Positions 10,357 to 21,157 of a DNA stretch of 64,000 bases are shown here, piece by piece. Each line of letters opens with the position of its first letter. The stretch's first letter is position 1. The stretch covers positions 82,997,041-83,061,040 of the forward strand of contig CAVLJG010000004.1 of NCBI GenBank assembly GCA_963669975.1, read 5' to 3'. The stretch comes from Acanthoscelides obtectus. Lineage: Eukaryota > Arthropoda > Insecta > Coleoptera > Chrysomelidae. The notes under the pieces are model-generated. The model ran no database searches and was not told the DNA's origin. It was given only the letters and a program-made list of their open reading frames with translations. The translations under genes were made by a program, and so were the position numbers.

Positions 10357-11426
10357 ATGGAGTCGTATTCGATTGAAGACCGCATTAAAGTTATTCAAGA
10401 GCACTACAAAAATGGTGCAAAAATAAAAAAACACGTTTCGCGCGCTTCGTGAACATTTCGGTCGCAATAACCGCCCAAACGAAACAACCATCGGTCGTCT
10501 GGTGCGTAAATTCGAGGCAACAAGTTCTGTGGCAAATCTGCCAGGCTCTGGCCGGCCAAGGAGCGTTCGCACCCCAGAAAATATTGCTGTTGTGAAGGAG
10601 AGTGTGAGAGACGATCCGAAACAATCAACAACGCGTCGATCCCAAGAATTGGGCATTTCGAGAACCAGTTTGCTCCGCATTCTCCACAAGGATTTGAATG
10701 TACACGCCTACAAGATCCAATTGTCGCAAGAGCTGCGTCGGGCCGACCATTTTTCGCGCCGAACGATCTCAGATTGGCTCCTTGAACACCGCCAAATTGA
10801 TGCCAATTTTTCATCAAAAATCATGTTCAGCGACGAAGCGCATTTCACTTTGAATGGGACGGTAAACAAGCAAAACTGCCGCATCTGGGCGAACGAAAAT
10901 CCCCGTGAGTATCAAGAGCAGCCGATGCATCCTCAAAAAGTGACTGTGTGGTGTGCATTGTGGTCAAAAGGCATCATCGGACCTTACTTTTTCGAAAATG
11001 CGGCCGAGCACGCCGTTACCGTCAATTCTGAGCGATATCACGTGATGATAGAGGACAATTTTTTGCCGCAACTTGAAGGAATTGGTATGGACGATGTTTA
11101 TTTCCAACAAGACGGTGCAACATGCCACACAACCAACGTCAATATCCATCGATTGCAGTCCTTCTTCGCGCAGAGGAAATGTGCCATGGCCACCAAGATC
11201 GTGCGATTTGACTCCCTTGGACTTCTTTTTATGGGGATATTTGAAAAGCAAAGTCTACGTCAACAAACCAGCCACCCTCCAAGAACTCAAAAACAACATC
11301 ATTGCCGAGATAAATGCCATAGAACCGACCATGTTGCAAAATGTCATTGAAAATTTCGACCATCGCGTGGACGTCTGTAAATCCAGTCGTGGTGAACATT
11401 TGAGCGATATTATTTTTCATACATAA
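10357..11426 (+). pseudogene. Tc1/mariner-superfamily transposase with two frameshifts
   Basis: ATG 10357 begins MESYSIEDRIKVIQEHYKNG. A frame change near 10425, in an A-rich run, is followed by FRALREHFGRNNRPNETTIGRLVRKF, a DUF4817-type helix-turn-helix. The second helix-turn-helix includes RSQELGISRTSLLRILHKDL. Catalytic residues are in KIMFSDEAHF, YFQQDGATCHT and, after a second frameshift near 11190, CDLTPLDFFLWGYLKSKVY. The last catalytic residue is Asp, about 36 codons after the second. The C-terminus ends FDHRVDVCKSSRGEH...FHT with a TAA at 11424-11426, and AATAAA follows near 11448. Only two single-base errors separate it from an open frame, so it died recently. The left end is probably near TAGGGTTGTCC at 10243. 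A matching right terminal repeat was not found. Confidence 0.85.
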
Positions 11427-11520
11427 ATGGTATAAATGAACCTTCAAAATAAAGTACCCAACTTGATTTGAATATCAATCTTTCTTGTTTTAATATTAGC
11501 TAACTCATGTCGTTTAACTT

Positions 11521-11835
11521 TCCACACCACTGGCGAGAAAGTACTCGCGAAAAATTTCGAAAATAAGGTTTTATGCTTTTTAAATGATATATGACATTTA
11601 CATGAAAAGCTATATCACTCATTTCTGACGCACTCTCGGTCTGTTTCTAACCTATAACTTTGAAAGTACCGTTCAGAATTTGATATTTGATATAAATCGC
11701 ATACAAGGTTACTGCTAGGTCAAGAACTAAAAACAGAAATCGCCCAAACATCGTTTATGGTGTTTCAGAGGCCTCTGATTATTTTTTGAAAATTTCTTGT
11801 AGGGTTGATAATCTGGAGGTTGTGGATTATAGGGT
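11521..11835 (+). repeat. Interspersed repeat B, copy 1
   Basis: Begins with a CTTTCCAC..CCACTGGCG motif, then TTTTAAATGATATATGACAT and CACTCATTTCTGACG, and ends in TTGGAGG/TGGAGGTTGT-like DNA. The same order of blocks is found at 19488-19790 and 47485-47870, and in reverse at 13470-15215. It has no coding capacity and looks like an old non-autonomous element. Confidence 0.65.
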
Positions 11836-12367
11836 GTAGTGAGTTATGAAGGTTGGATCGTTGATATCAGTGACATACATTTCATTATTCAGAAATTTCT
11901 GATCCACTTTAGGTATATTAAATCATACATATTTCCCGCAATATTTATAGTTCTTTTTACGGTTATTCAGAAATTATTGACCATGTATACTCATGGCCGG
12001 TTATTTAAAAAAAGTTTAAATCAACAGCTCAGTTATATTTATTCTGTAATATTACCAGCTGTAACGGTTTCCAGGACAGGCCAATGGTAATATTACGGCA
12101 TTGTATACAAATTTCCTGCAGTTTTACACCCCCGCGCCCTAACGGCGTGCAAATACGTCACCAACTAGGCTATTTCGACGCTGACAGTCGAAAAATCTCA
12201 CCTTATAAGCCTTTTTTAAATTTATTACATTTATTTCTCCGAATTGATTGAGCGTTGCGCGTTGCCATTACAAAAGGTGAATATTTTGAAGTGAAACAAT
12301 TATTAGTATGCCCTCTTATCTCAAAATAAACTCCCAAGGTTGTGCCCCCCCCCCCTTGTAAGACTAA
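11836..12367. other. No gene seen
   Basis: AT-rich; an open frame at 11839-12090 has no recognisable family. A C10 homopolymer tract lies near 12347. Confidence 0.4.
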
Positions 12368-12711
12368 GGGCCGTATCGTCAGTCGCTCTCACAATTGTAA
12401 GCCGCCCTTATGGCGTCCTTGATTTTCATAGTCTTTCCTTTCCTTCAGAAAGACTGGGATAATTCTAGATTTCTACTGCTCCGTGTCAGCGTCAGCGCTC
12501 CCATACAGTCAGGCTAAATTTTCTTCTTGAATTCTAGGAAATTTCAGGCTATATAACAGGTGATATAAATCAAAAGCATGAACAATTTCATGCAAATAGA
12601 TTTGTAACATAACCTTAAAATAGAGCGCTCACACGGAAGAGTAAAAAAGTATGAAAATCAATGAGGCCATAAGGCGTCCTACAAATTGTAGGAACGACTG
12701 ACGCTACGGCC
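12368..12711. mobile_element. Harbinger-type MITE, copy 1
   Basis: Terminal inverted repeats GGGCCGTATCGTCAGTCG (left) and GGCCGTAGCGTCAGTCG (right, inverted). The interior matches the copies at 22601, 27206 and 41209 (blocks GCCTCCTTGATTGTCATA, GTGTCAGCGTCAGCGCTC, AAATTTCAGGCT). The left flank is TAA. The right flank, ATT, does not match cleanly. Confidence 0.75.
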
Positions 12712-13469
12712 ATTAGAGTTAGTACTAGTTTTATCTAAAATTTAAATACATATAAGCATACATTCTAGTTACTATGACATTCTAGTTATAACATAAGCAC
12801 ATAGCAGATACTAGTTTTACCTAGAGTTAATGCGTTATAACAAAAACTAGGCTTTTAACAGCGCGTAATTAAAAAAATTAAGGTATGTACATGCACGTGT
12901 GGTTTTATTTAAAGGAAAAACAAACATCGAGTATTATAAGTTCATGTCATTCGATAAGAAATTGAAAGACAGATCGATCTTCTTGCTGTTCTACAACGAT
13001 TTCAATGTTGATTTACGAGGTGTTAGAAATGAATCGACGTTATGCAGGACTATTCGAGAAAAAATGGCGTCAAGTAGCTTGAATCTGCACTTCCTACATG
13101 ACGCCGTCATCAGTTAATAAAGGTTAAAGTTCGGCGCTATTTAAATCCTCTTAGGAAAAAGTCAGTAACGAATATGTACAACGGAGAAATTAAGTGGATC
13201 AAGTCAGTCAAACAGGCCCATATATTTAGCCCATAGACATCATTTCCCTGCCCTATCGGTAGTTACCGTCCGCCTAGCAACGTAGTCCCTTCCACATCTG
13301 ACAGGCATCGCATCGTTCATTTTATGGTCCGTTTATATGTTTTCTGTGCTTTACTTTCTTCCGATTAGTTAACCGGAACGGTTCGCCGGGCAGTGAGCTT
13401 CTCTATCATTCTGTTTTAAATATGGGAAATTCATGACGTGTAAAATAAGCTAATAGGTGCACATATACT
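12712..13469. other. No gene; shared repeat at 13060-13125
   Basis: A 72-codon frame at 12899-13117 ends in a segment (ATGGCGTCAAGTAGCTTG... GACGCCGTCATCAGTT) that recurs inverted at 48393-48460. It is therefore repeat DNA rather than a host exon. The rest is AT-rich with nothing recognised. Confidence 0.45.
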
Positions 13470-13797
13470 AAGATCAAAAAAATCTCGTATACCCTCTCCC
13501 ACTACCTATAACTCCCAACACACGAATTTCAACCCCTATACAAAATTTTCCGAAAATAATAAGGACCATCTGAAACGTCAAAAAGAAGTTTGAGCGATTT
13601 TTATTTTTTTTTGCTCTAGGCTTTTTTCTCCGCCGCCACTGGCCCGATTTTCAAAAACCAAAAAGTGTTTTCGTCTTTGGCATAGGATCAAAGTTGTGTC
13701 GAAATTGTTATCAAAATCCGAGGAGTACTTTTCAAGTTATAGACGGGACAAGGATTAGCGGACAGACAGACCGACGGACATGGTTTCTCGTGACGTA
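13470..13797 (-). repeat. Interspersed repeat B, split copy, first part
   Basis: Reverse-oriented repeat B: ACGTCAAAAAG, CCGCCACTGG, CAGACAGACCGACGGACATG and TTTCTCGTGACGTAC match the inverted 47485-47870 copy. It is interrupted at GTAC by the foldback element and resumes at 15087. Confidence 0.65.
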
Positions 13798-15086
13798 CTG
13801 GGTGGCCAACGAAGAATGAGAGGTACTGTATCTGGGAACATATCTATCGCAGAGGCTTGCGGCAAAAACACTAACTACTAAAAGAGTGAAACCTAGAAAG
13901 TGTTTTCAAGTTTCTGAAATGGCTGCTATTGTGCGTAATTGCAACCTTGAATCTAAAAAAGTGATGTTTCTGTGAATACCGCTATATAAACCTAACAAAA
14001 AAATACCTGATCATCAAATTCGATGATAATTTGAACATTCTTTGTTTGAAAATTTTTGCTGTATCTGTATAAATAAAGTAAAAAGTTTCCGTAAAGAAAT
14101 ACCCTGTATCTTCGATATGGCCGAGCCGATTTTAACAAACTTGAGCTAGTTGGAAAGACCTATTCTTGGGTTACAAATCTTATAATATTTGTAGTTTTGT
14201 TAATTTCACAAGTGGCCGCTTTTTTCGACGTTCCGATAGAAATGGATAATTTTCTCAAAAAATTGCTTTGCTATGATCTTTTTACGAAAAAGTAGCTAAA
14301 TGATGTCTAAAGAAGCTCGCGAAATATGCATCTCGTTCTTCTAGATCTTGTTTCTAACCTAAAATTTAGCCAAAAGAAAATTTTATATTTAAATCCCTTG
14401 AATTTTTGACCTTTTTGAACTAATTTTTCTTATTATTATTATGTTGTGACCATAAAAAGGACCGGCTTAAAAAACAAAGAAAAACTCCTTTAGAAAAATA
14501 AAAATTTAAGGGATTTCAGTATAAAATCTTCTTGTGTCTAAATTTTAGGTTAGGAACAAGATATCGAGTTGCGGTTATCGCGAGCTTGCTTAGACATGAT
14601 TTAGCTACATTTTCATGATAAAAAAATCATACCAATGCATTAATTTTTTTTTGAGAAAATGAATCATTTCTGTCGGAATGTCGAAGAAAGCTCTCTAGCG
14701 GCCACATGTGATACTAACAAAACTTCAAATATTATAACATTTGTAGACCAAGAATAGTTCTTTTTAACTAGCCCAAGTTTTCTACGGATACCTGTGAATA
14801 CTCCCCATCACCTTATTTTTAGAGATCCAGCAAAAATTGTCGAATAAAAGAGGTTCAGATTATCCTCGACTTTAAAGATCAGGTATTTTTTGTTAGGTTA
14901 ATAGCACAGCAACATCACTTCTTTAGATTTATATTTGCAGTTCCACCCCCTAGTGGCCATTTCAGAAACTTGAAAATATTTTCCGGGTTATTCTCTTGGC
15001 TGTTTTGGTAACAACTTTTTTGGCGCAAGCCTCCACGATGGATAGGTTCCCAGATACAGTACCTCGCATTCTTAGTTGGCCACCCT
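13798..15086. mobile_element. Foldback element with about 640-bp inverted arms
   Basis: The left arm (13798-14437) and the right arm (14450-15086, inverted) match over nearly their whole length with moderate divergence. Shared blocks include GGTGGCCAAC, AGGTACTGTATCTGGGAAC, TTTTCAAGTTTCTGAAATGG, CTAACAAAAAA-TACCTGATC, and ATGTCTAA..AAGCTCGCG. The ends read CTGGGTGGCC and (inverted) CAGGGTGGCC, and the unfilled site is ..GTACATG.., consistent with Tc1/mariner-type insertion at TA. There is no coding capacity. The element sits inside repeat B. Confidence 0.8.
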
Positions 15087-15215
15087 GAACATGTCATATA
15101 ACACAAAAAAAATATCTCATTTTTCATATTTTTCGCGATTACGATACTTTCTCACCCAGTGGCGTAGGTAGTAAAACACATTCCACTAAATCAGCATCAA
15201 TCAATTTGCTATTAC
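15087..15215 (-). repeat. Interspersed repeat B, split copy, second part
   Basis: Resumes repeat B directly after the foldback element: ACATGTCATATAACAC, then CACCCAGTGGCGTAGGTAGTA. Joined to 13797 it gives the continuous order seen in the other copies. Confidence 0.65.
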
Positions 15216-16396
15216 CACCACGAAATAAATTTGTTCAACAGAAATTATAATTATGTATCCGCTAACAACTACATTGAAAAAACTCGTTATAATTCGAAGA
15301 CTATGCCGAAGCTCGTAAATCCTTAATTAACATTACTGAGGAACGAAGACGTAATCGATCTTTAGGTAGCGATAACGATCTCCAATACAGCCAATCCAAG
15401 GTGTTAAGATAATTGGACCTAATATAGACGAAAGCTGTTGATGGAGTTGTTCTACCGGTTTTGTTTGGACACCACTCAACGTCAATAGGCCCGTTGAAAT
15501 TTTGAGATTAAATTGTAAGATATAGTGGACGCAAAGGCATTGCTATAAGCAGTGTTATTTTTAACTCATCAATAAAGGTAAGTTAGAATCTATGAACTCT
15601 GAAAAAAAGAGGTCAAGTGGATTGACAACTTCTAGTATAATTTTCCATATAGTGCAATGTCATCAGAACGTAGGTTTTGTGAGAACCATTAGTGCACTTT
15701 TTGGGCTTTATGGAAAAAAATCCTGACATTGCAGAAGTGAGTGCGTCCGGTAGCCTCATTTCTTTGACGCTCTGGTGTAGAACTGTTTATCAAAATTTGA
15801 TACTTGATTATAACAGCTGTTGATACGTACTTACATACTATATATTCTATACGATACTACCTTATGAAATCAAGTACATATATATTAAGCGTATATGTAG
15901 ATTAAACGAACGTTGAGCGGTTTTAATTTTTTCATTTTTGCCAGTTTTCTCTGAACCGATTTTTAAAGCTTTTTCATTCTTGGCATAGTAGTATCCTTGC
16001 GTGAAATTTTACGCAATTACTATACTTCCTTGCCCAGAGGCGTAAGAAGTAGAAGATAATAGGCATTTATTGAAGAAACGTCAAAAGCAAAATAATAAAA
16101 TGTCATTTTGCAGACTCGGTAGTTTTTAGGGTGCAAATAGTTCATTACACGTTTGCTCGCTATGATCGCTGTGAGCGTCCATCTATGGTGGAATGACTTA
16201 ACTGCACGCAGAGCCCTTGCTCTGTTTTTTGAAGCCGAGTAGTCTGTATAGAAGATGTGGAAGAAAGAAAGTTGGTTGATTAGCAAGATCGCATCTGGAT
16301 GATTATGTGTATTGGTCTGCATGTGTATAAATCAGTGATGTTTGCTTTGTGAGGAAATTATTACTGAATATGCTGCCAATGAAGTATATATATATA
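15216..16396. other. No gene; repeat B fragment at about 15905-16060
   Basis: AT-rich with no gene recognised. 15905-16060 carries a truncated reverse copy of repeat B (TCTTGGCATAGTAG, GCCCAGAGGCGTAAGAAGTAG). Confidence 0.45.
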
Positions 16397-17933
16397 CAGG
16401 GTGTTCCATAATTATTGCGACAAAATGATAGGGGTTGTAGAGGGCATAAAAATATGCAATTTTGCCTTATAAACCCCTGTTCGTAAATATGCCGTTTGAG
16501 CACTACCGCTAATTTTACCTTAAGAGCTCATAGGAGAAACAAAAAATTCACAAGCTGCAAAATGTTCATCTAGCACATTTCATGGTCTCGCCGGTTTGTA
16601 AAAAAAGCCTGCTGTGTTCACATTTTTGTTATCGTAAATTCTCCACACCGATTCATTTAAATTATCTGAGTGGTGCGTCAAACTAGATAGTAAATAACAG
16701 TACCTTAGTGTTAAAATGCAGCGTTATTCGTATGCGGAACTTGCGGATATGCATTTAATTTACGGAGAAGCTGGTGGTAACGGAAGACGAGCCTCGCGAA
16801 TCTACGCCCAACGGTTTCCAGAACGCCCTTATCCGCATCACGCCATTTTTGCAAGGTTTCATGGACGTCTTCGTGTCAGTGGCAGCATCAGACACCTCGC
16901 GGGAGCAGGGCGGCCCTTCACGAGGCGCACAGTAGAATTTGAGGAAGCGATTCTGCATCATGTAGAGGCCAATCCGCGTACAAGCGTGCGTGCTATTGCA
17001 CATGATATAGGAGCGTCTCAAACTACTGTTTGGCGGGTTCTCCATGACCAGCAACTACACCCATACCACCTTTTAAAAGTCCAAGCCATGGGTCCAGAAG
17101 ACTATCTGCCGCGTCGACGTTTTTGTCGTTGGTGGCTGCAACAGGAGTTGAGGCAACCAAACTTTGGTCGCTACGTTTTGTTCACTGACGAGTCCTGTTT
17201 TACAAAGGACGGTTATTTTAATAGCCGTAACAGTCACATTTGGGATGAAGAAAACCCTCATGCCATAGCCATCCATAGAGACCAACATCAGTTTTCAATT
17301 AAGATCTGGTGCGGTATTGTGGACGAGCATATCATCGGGCCATATTTGCTTCCACCACGTTTGGATGGGCATGCTTAGGTCGATTATTACAGCATGTGCT
17401 ACCGGAACTATTAGAAAATGTGCCACTGAACATAAGAGCCAACATGTGGTTTCAACACGATGGCGCTCCAGCCCACTTTTCTTTACAAGTGCGGCAGTAT
17501 TTGGACGACAAATTTCCAAATAGGTGGATAGGCCGAGGTGGCCCTGTGCCTTGGTCTGCTCGGTCACCCGACCTGACCCAACTGAATTATTTTCTCTGGA
17601 GCCATCTGAAAGCTTTAGTGTACGAAACTCCTGTTCCCAACCAACAAGAGCTACTGGGATGAGTGACGGCCGCGTCCGCACATGTTCAGGACATACCGGG
17701 GGTATGCCACAGAGTTCGCCGATCATTGAACAATCGTGCACAGCTGTGTATTGAGCAAGGTGGAGGACACTTTGAGCAATTACTGTAGGTAAGCTGTTTC
17801 AAGAAACTGATCTTTTTTTGTTGCTGCAGCCCAAACGGCATATTTCCGAACAGGGGTTTATAAGGCAAAATTGTTCATTTTGATGCCCTCTACAACCCCT
17901 ATCATTTTGTCGCAATAATTATGAAACACCCTG
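16397..17933 (+). mobile_element. Tc1/mariner-superfamily transposon with 105-bp inverted ends
   Basis: The left terminal repeat is 16397-16501 and the right is 17829-17933 (inverted). Both start CAGGGTGTT and share TATCATTTTGTCGCAATAAT in complement and AACCCCTGTTCG; they are nearly identical over 105 bp. The element sits in a TA microsatellite, with TA at both borders as target duplication. It encodes one transposase, now broken. Confidence 0.9.
16716..17788 (+). pseudogene. Transposase of the 16397-17933 element (broken)
   Basis: ATG 16716 starts MQRYSYAELADMHLIYGEAGG, the DUF4817-type N-terminus (RASRIYAQRFPERPYPHH). A second helix-turn-helix (VRAIAHDIGASQTTVWRVL) follows, and then the catalytic motifs YVLFTDESCF and MWFQHDGAPAHFS. 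A frameshift near 17370 separates the halves. The third catalytic motif reads SPDLTQLNYFLW, where relatives have TPLDYF, so the acidic residue is replaced by Asn. A TGA at 17660-17662 interrupts the C-terminus, which continues in frame (VTAASAHVQDIPG...GGGHFEQLL) to a TAG at 17786-17788. It cannot be functional as it stands, although the ends could still be mobilised by a related enzyme. Confidence 0.88.
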
Positions 17934-19487
17934 TATATATATATCAGCTGTGCGCGACGGGTTATTCATATGTTATTGTATGTTGCTGTTTTTTTGTGTT
18001 TGACGGATCACACATCAAACATTTTCGCAATTCCTCACATCTAGGCGCTAATTTGTATTTTCTATTGACATCGCAAAATAAATTTCTATAAAATTTAAAT
18101 GACTGGAAATAAAAAATACTGTAATAACCTATTCACTTTCATGAATATTCTTGTATGTAGCATATTTTCTCACCAGTTCCTTCACCAACCAGGGATTTTC
18201 TTTTCCTATCTCTCTCATTTTTAAAATTCAGCGAATTTGATTATGTAATTTCAAGAATGAATAGGGAAAGGTGAATGCGTAACTAATTTCTAGCTTTGAA
18301 TCTCAAGTAAGTGTATTTGAGACAAGAAACCAATGGAATTATCATCAACAGATGTTATTAGCACACAAATCCTCACTATGCACCTATAATACACTGTCGT
18401 TTCCTTCTAGGTATAGTATAAAACTTATAGCTTAGACCTCCAATAATGCTATCTTAGAAGCAGATTTTACATCACATCAGAGTCAAACATTGATAACTGA
18501 AGCATTCTGACGTTTAGGCAACACGTACAACTACAAAACGAGTTACAGCAAGTATTTATCAGCTAGTGCTAAGTTAACATTTTGTAGAAGAACCGTAATA
18601 ATGTCACAAAAACCAATACAATGGCAAAAAATCACTGTACACGTGCGGTTCATTCGTACTGAAGCCTGAAAAACGTACGGAGCTTGCAAAAATGTGGAAA
18701 GGAACAACGTTGTCACATCTTCAGTAACTACAAAAAGGGCAGAGAATAATGTCTATGTATGAGCCTGTTTGTCTAACTTAATACATTTAATTTCTCGGTT
18801 CTATAGGTAACTTAATATTTTCTTAGAGGATTTAAATGCGCTGAACTTAAGTGAATATATTGCCGATATTTTTTGTGTTTTGCTACTGTCTCGCAGATGG
18901 GACTAGGATGTTTGAGGTCTATTTTTCAATGCCGGAATAAAGTATATGGGTGGCTAGTTAAGGTAGAATACGTCAAAAATTAATTGCTATATGAAAAATA
19001 AAAGTAACTGCCTCGCTATCGTAAGCACTCTATTCTAGGAACCTTCCACAATAAACCCAATCATCCCGCCGTCAGTTCCCATTATACTCAAATTCCTTTG
19101 CCTAACCACACCAAATTCTTTAGAGAGCGGCGGCGCATATTCTCGATTAATTTTCATGGTGAAAGACTTCCATTTTCGCACTTTTCAGGTATAGATTCGC
19201 TAAGCCTCAACCGCTTTTCCGCTTTCCTTTTTCCTCGGTAACGCCAATCGCGTCACTATTACCTGGATTCATTAGGTCTCATTCGCTGCCTCGTTCAATG
19301 ACGAACTTCTTTTTAAAGGACGCATTTGGCATTGTGTTGCGGAAAGCCTACTTTGAGCCGTAATCTGACCTATGCATAATGTTTTCAGTGGATATTCAGT
19401 CACATAAGAGAGAGTTTTGGCAATTACAAATACGGCAAACGTGAACGTTAGCGATAACATACACATATGAATCGGCCACTTAGGTCC
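17934..19487. other. No gene seen
   Basis: AT-rich DNA beyond the mariner's TA repeat. Nothing longer than chance reading frames and no repeat family recognised. Confidence 0.5.
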
Positions 19488-19790
19488 TTTTTTTCAACAT
19501 GTTTTCTACTTCCTACGCCTACTGACGGGGAAGTATTGTAACCGCGAAAGTTTTCGAAAATGAGATATTATGTTTTTTGGATGTTATATGACATGTATAT
19601 CATGAACGCCTGTGTCACTCATTTCCGTCGGAAGTGTTACTACTACGCCAAGGACGCAAAAGCTTTGCAGTCTCTGAAATTCGGTCCAGTGGTGGCGGAG
19701 CTAAATACTTCGTTTTTTGATGTTGATGATCATTTACAGGAATTTTTTAGCAGTGGTTGAAAATCGCAGATTGGAGGTTGTAGGGGGAAG
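19488..19790 (+). repeat. Interspersed repeat B, copy 3
   Basis: Contains TTCTACTTCCTACGCC, TTGGATGTTATATGACATGT, GTCACTCATTTCCGTCGG, TACTACGCCAAGGACG and GTCCAGTGGTGGCG, in the same order as at 47485. A short open frame inside it (19560-19760) is part of the repeat. Confidence 0.65.
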
Positions 19791-19792
19791 GG

Positions 19793-19819
<27 letters not shown>

Positions 19820-19824
<5 letters not shown>

Positions 19825-19962
19825 TTCCGCTTTTTGTTGGGTACTTCGACAAGATTTAAGCAAAGAGGACTCTTTATACTTTTTTTAATTCTCTCGTATA
19901 AAGTATAAAGAGTCCTCTTTGCTTAAATCTTGTCGAAGTACCCAACAAAAAGCGGAAGCTTT
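19820..19962. repeat. Perfect 63-bp inverted repeat (hairpin)
   Basis: 19820-19882 is exactly the reverse complement of 19900-19962, with a 17-nt spacer. The outer ends are AAAGCTTCCGC / GCGGAAGCTTT. A (TA)n run lies just to the left and TTTTTCACCTAACTGGTCTAGAC to the right. A diverged, lopsided version of the same hairpin occurs at about 26260-26341 next to the same downstream sequence, so the hairpin belongs to a repeat family. Confidence 0.9.
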
Positions 19963-20190
19963 AATTTTTCACCTAACTGGTCTAGACGACAATGACCACG
20001 TCTCAAGTTATATATATATATATATATAACAAAAAAATAGGAAAATAACAAAAAAATAGGAAAATAATGGGCAAAATCCGCAAAAAGGAGGAAAGTGGAT
20101 TCGAGCAGAAAACAGAAAATAGGATAGGTAACCCGAGCGATACGTATTTCTGCTGGTTGGCTTCATCAGGCCCGAAATGAATGCACATAT
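19963..20190 (-). repeat. Probable Penelope-like terminal module, copy 1
   Basis: Order on plus: CACCTAACTGGTCTAGAC, (TA)n at about 20009-20029, A-rich DNA, ATGGGCAAAATCCGCAAAAA, GGATAGGTAACCCGAGCGAT, then TTTCTGCTGGTTGGCTTCATC. The second copy at 26231-26463 keeps the same blocks in a rearranged order. The minus strand includes a hammerhead-like motif, which in arthropods is typical of Penelope-like element terminal repeats. No reverse transcriptase or GIY-YIG gene is attached, so the class call is an inference. Confidence 0.45.
20132..20176 (-). ncRNA. Hammerhead-ribozyme-like motif (type I layout)
   Basis: On the minus strand: CGGGC, core CTGATGA, a stem-II segment AGCCAACCAGCA, core GAAA, a minimal stem III (TACGTA) ending in AUC as NUH cleavage site, then GCTCG. 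CGGGC pairs with GCTCG to give a 5-bp stem I with one G-U pair, plus two possible further G-U pairs. Stem III is A15.1-U16.1 and U-A around a tight loop. The weak point is stem II, which has an A-A mismatch at its base and only two good pairs. All core positions fit, so this may be a decayed or weak ribozyme. Confidence 0.5.
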
Positions 20191-20589
20191 GCAACTACAA
20201 AAGTAGATACACATGCTCATACATCCGGATACGGGTGTAACCTGAGGAAATAAAGATGGATGGGGAAAATAATAGGTGTATGTGAGTATATAGGGCGAAA
20301 ACGTTGGTTGTATGAATTCTAATTATTTTCAAAAGAACTAAACGTAAAACGTGATGCGTTTTAGTTGCAGTAAAGGTGTACTTTGTGGCTTGAATAAAAC
20401 AGGTTATAAATAAAATACAAATACATGATTCAGTAGTAGGATGGAATATGCCTGCTATTCACTTTTTAATGATTCTTCCTCATCTGAACAAAAAACTCTT
20501 TCGAAACATACTCTTAGATTCAATTGCTAGATTGTTAAGTTTGTGATTGCCTATCTCTCTGCTACCCATTATTGGATTATATCGAATTA

Positions 20590-21010
20590 TGCACTTAGAT
20601 TCATTCGACCAAAACTTGTACATGCACACAGCGTATGTGGTCCCTATTTTGTTAAAGACAGTGAACTCATGGAAAGAGTGCAACGTAAAATAACGCGAAT
20701 TCCACAAGAGATTGGACATTTGCCATGTGGACTATGAATTCGAAGACACTCGCTGAGCGAAGATTGCGAGGGGACCTGATTGCGACATTCAAGATCATCA
20801 GTGGCTGCTACTCGTGTACCTTTAAATCTTCAATATGAGTAAGAACCTTCATCTCTGAAGGAATACCAATAAGTTATAAAAAGAGAGAACATCTAAGATA
20901 AGGAGAAATTTCATATCAAATCAAGTGGTATAATACTCGAGAAACTCTCTAGGACAAGGAATAGTGAGTGCAACAACTGTCAATTTACAAGAATAAGCTG
21001 GAGATAATAA
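20590..21010 (+). pseudogene. CR1-like LINE C-terminal fragment
   Basis: Reads RPKLVHAHSVCGPYFVKDSELMERVQRKITRIPQEIGHLPC, followed by LSERRLRGDLIATFKIISGCYSC and, after a stop, EGIPISYKKREHL. This is the familiar end of the reverse transcriptase ORF ('YASSVWSPYLVKDIELLEKVQRRATK...LEERRLRGDLIETFKIL'). Frames shift at least twice. It ends about 150 bp before exon 1 of the channel gene. Confidence 0.7.
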
Positions 21011-21157
21011 ACAGAACACCCTGCATCAGCCCACCTTCCAACATCAGGCATACCGTGTCACACCATACTTTGACAGTTCATCAAACACACCTGTCAAACG
21101 GCATCAGAACTATCACAAACGCGTCGGTGCTTTCATTATCGAATATCCGAATCAGTG

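Noticed and set aside
19560..19760. A 66-codon frame starting MRYYVFWMLYDMYIMNACVTH
   Set aside because: It is wholly inside repeat B; the equivalent region of other copies is not open.
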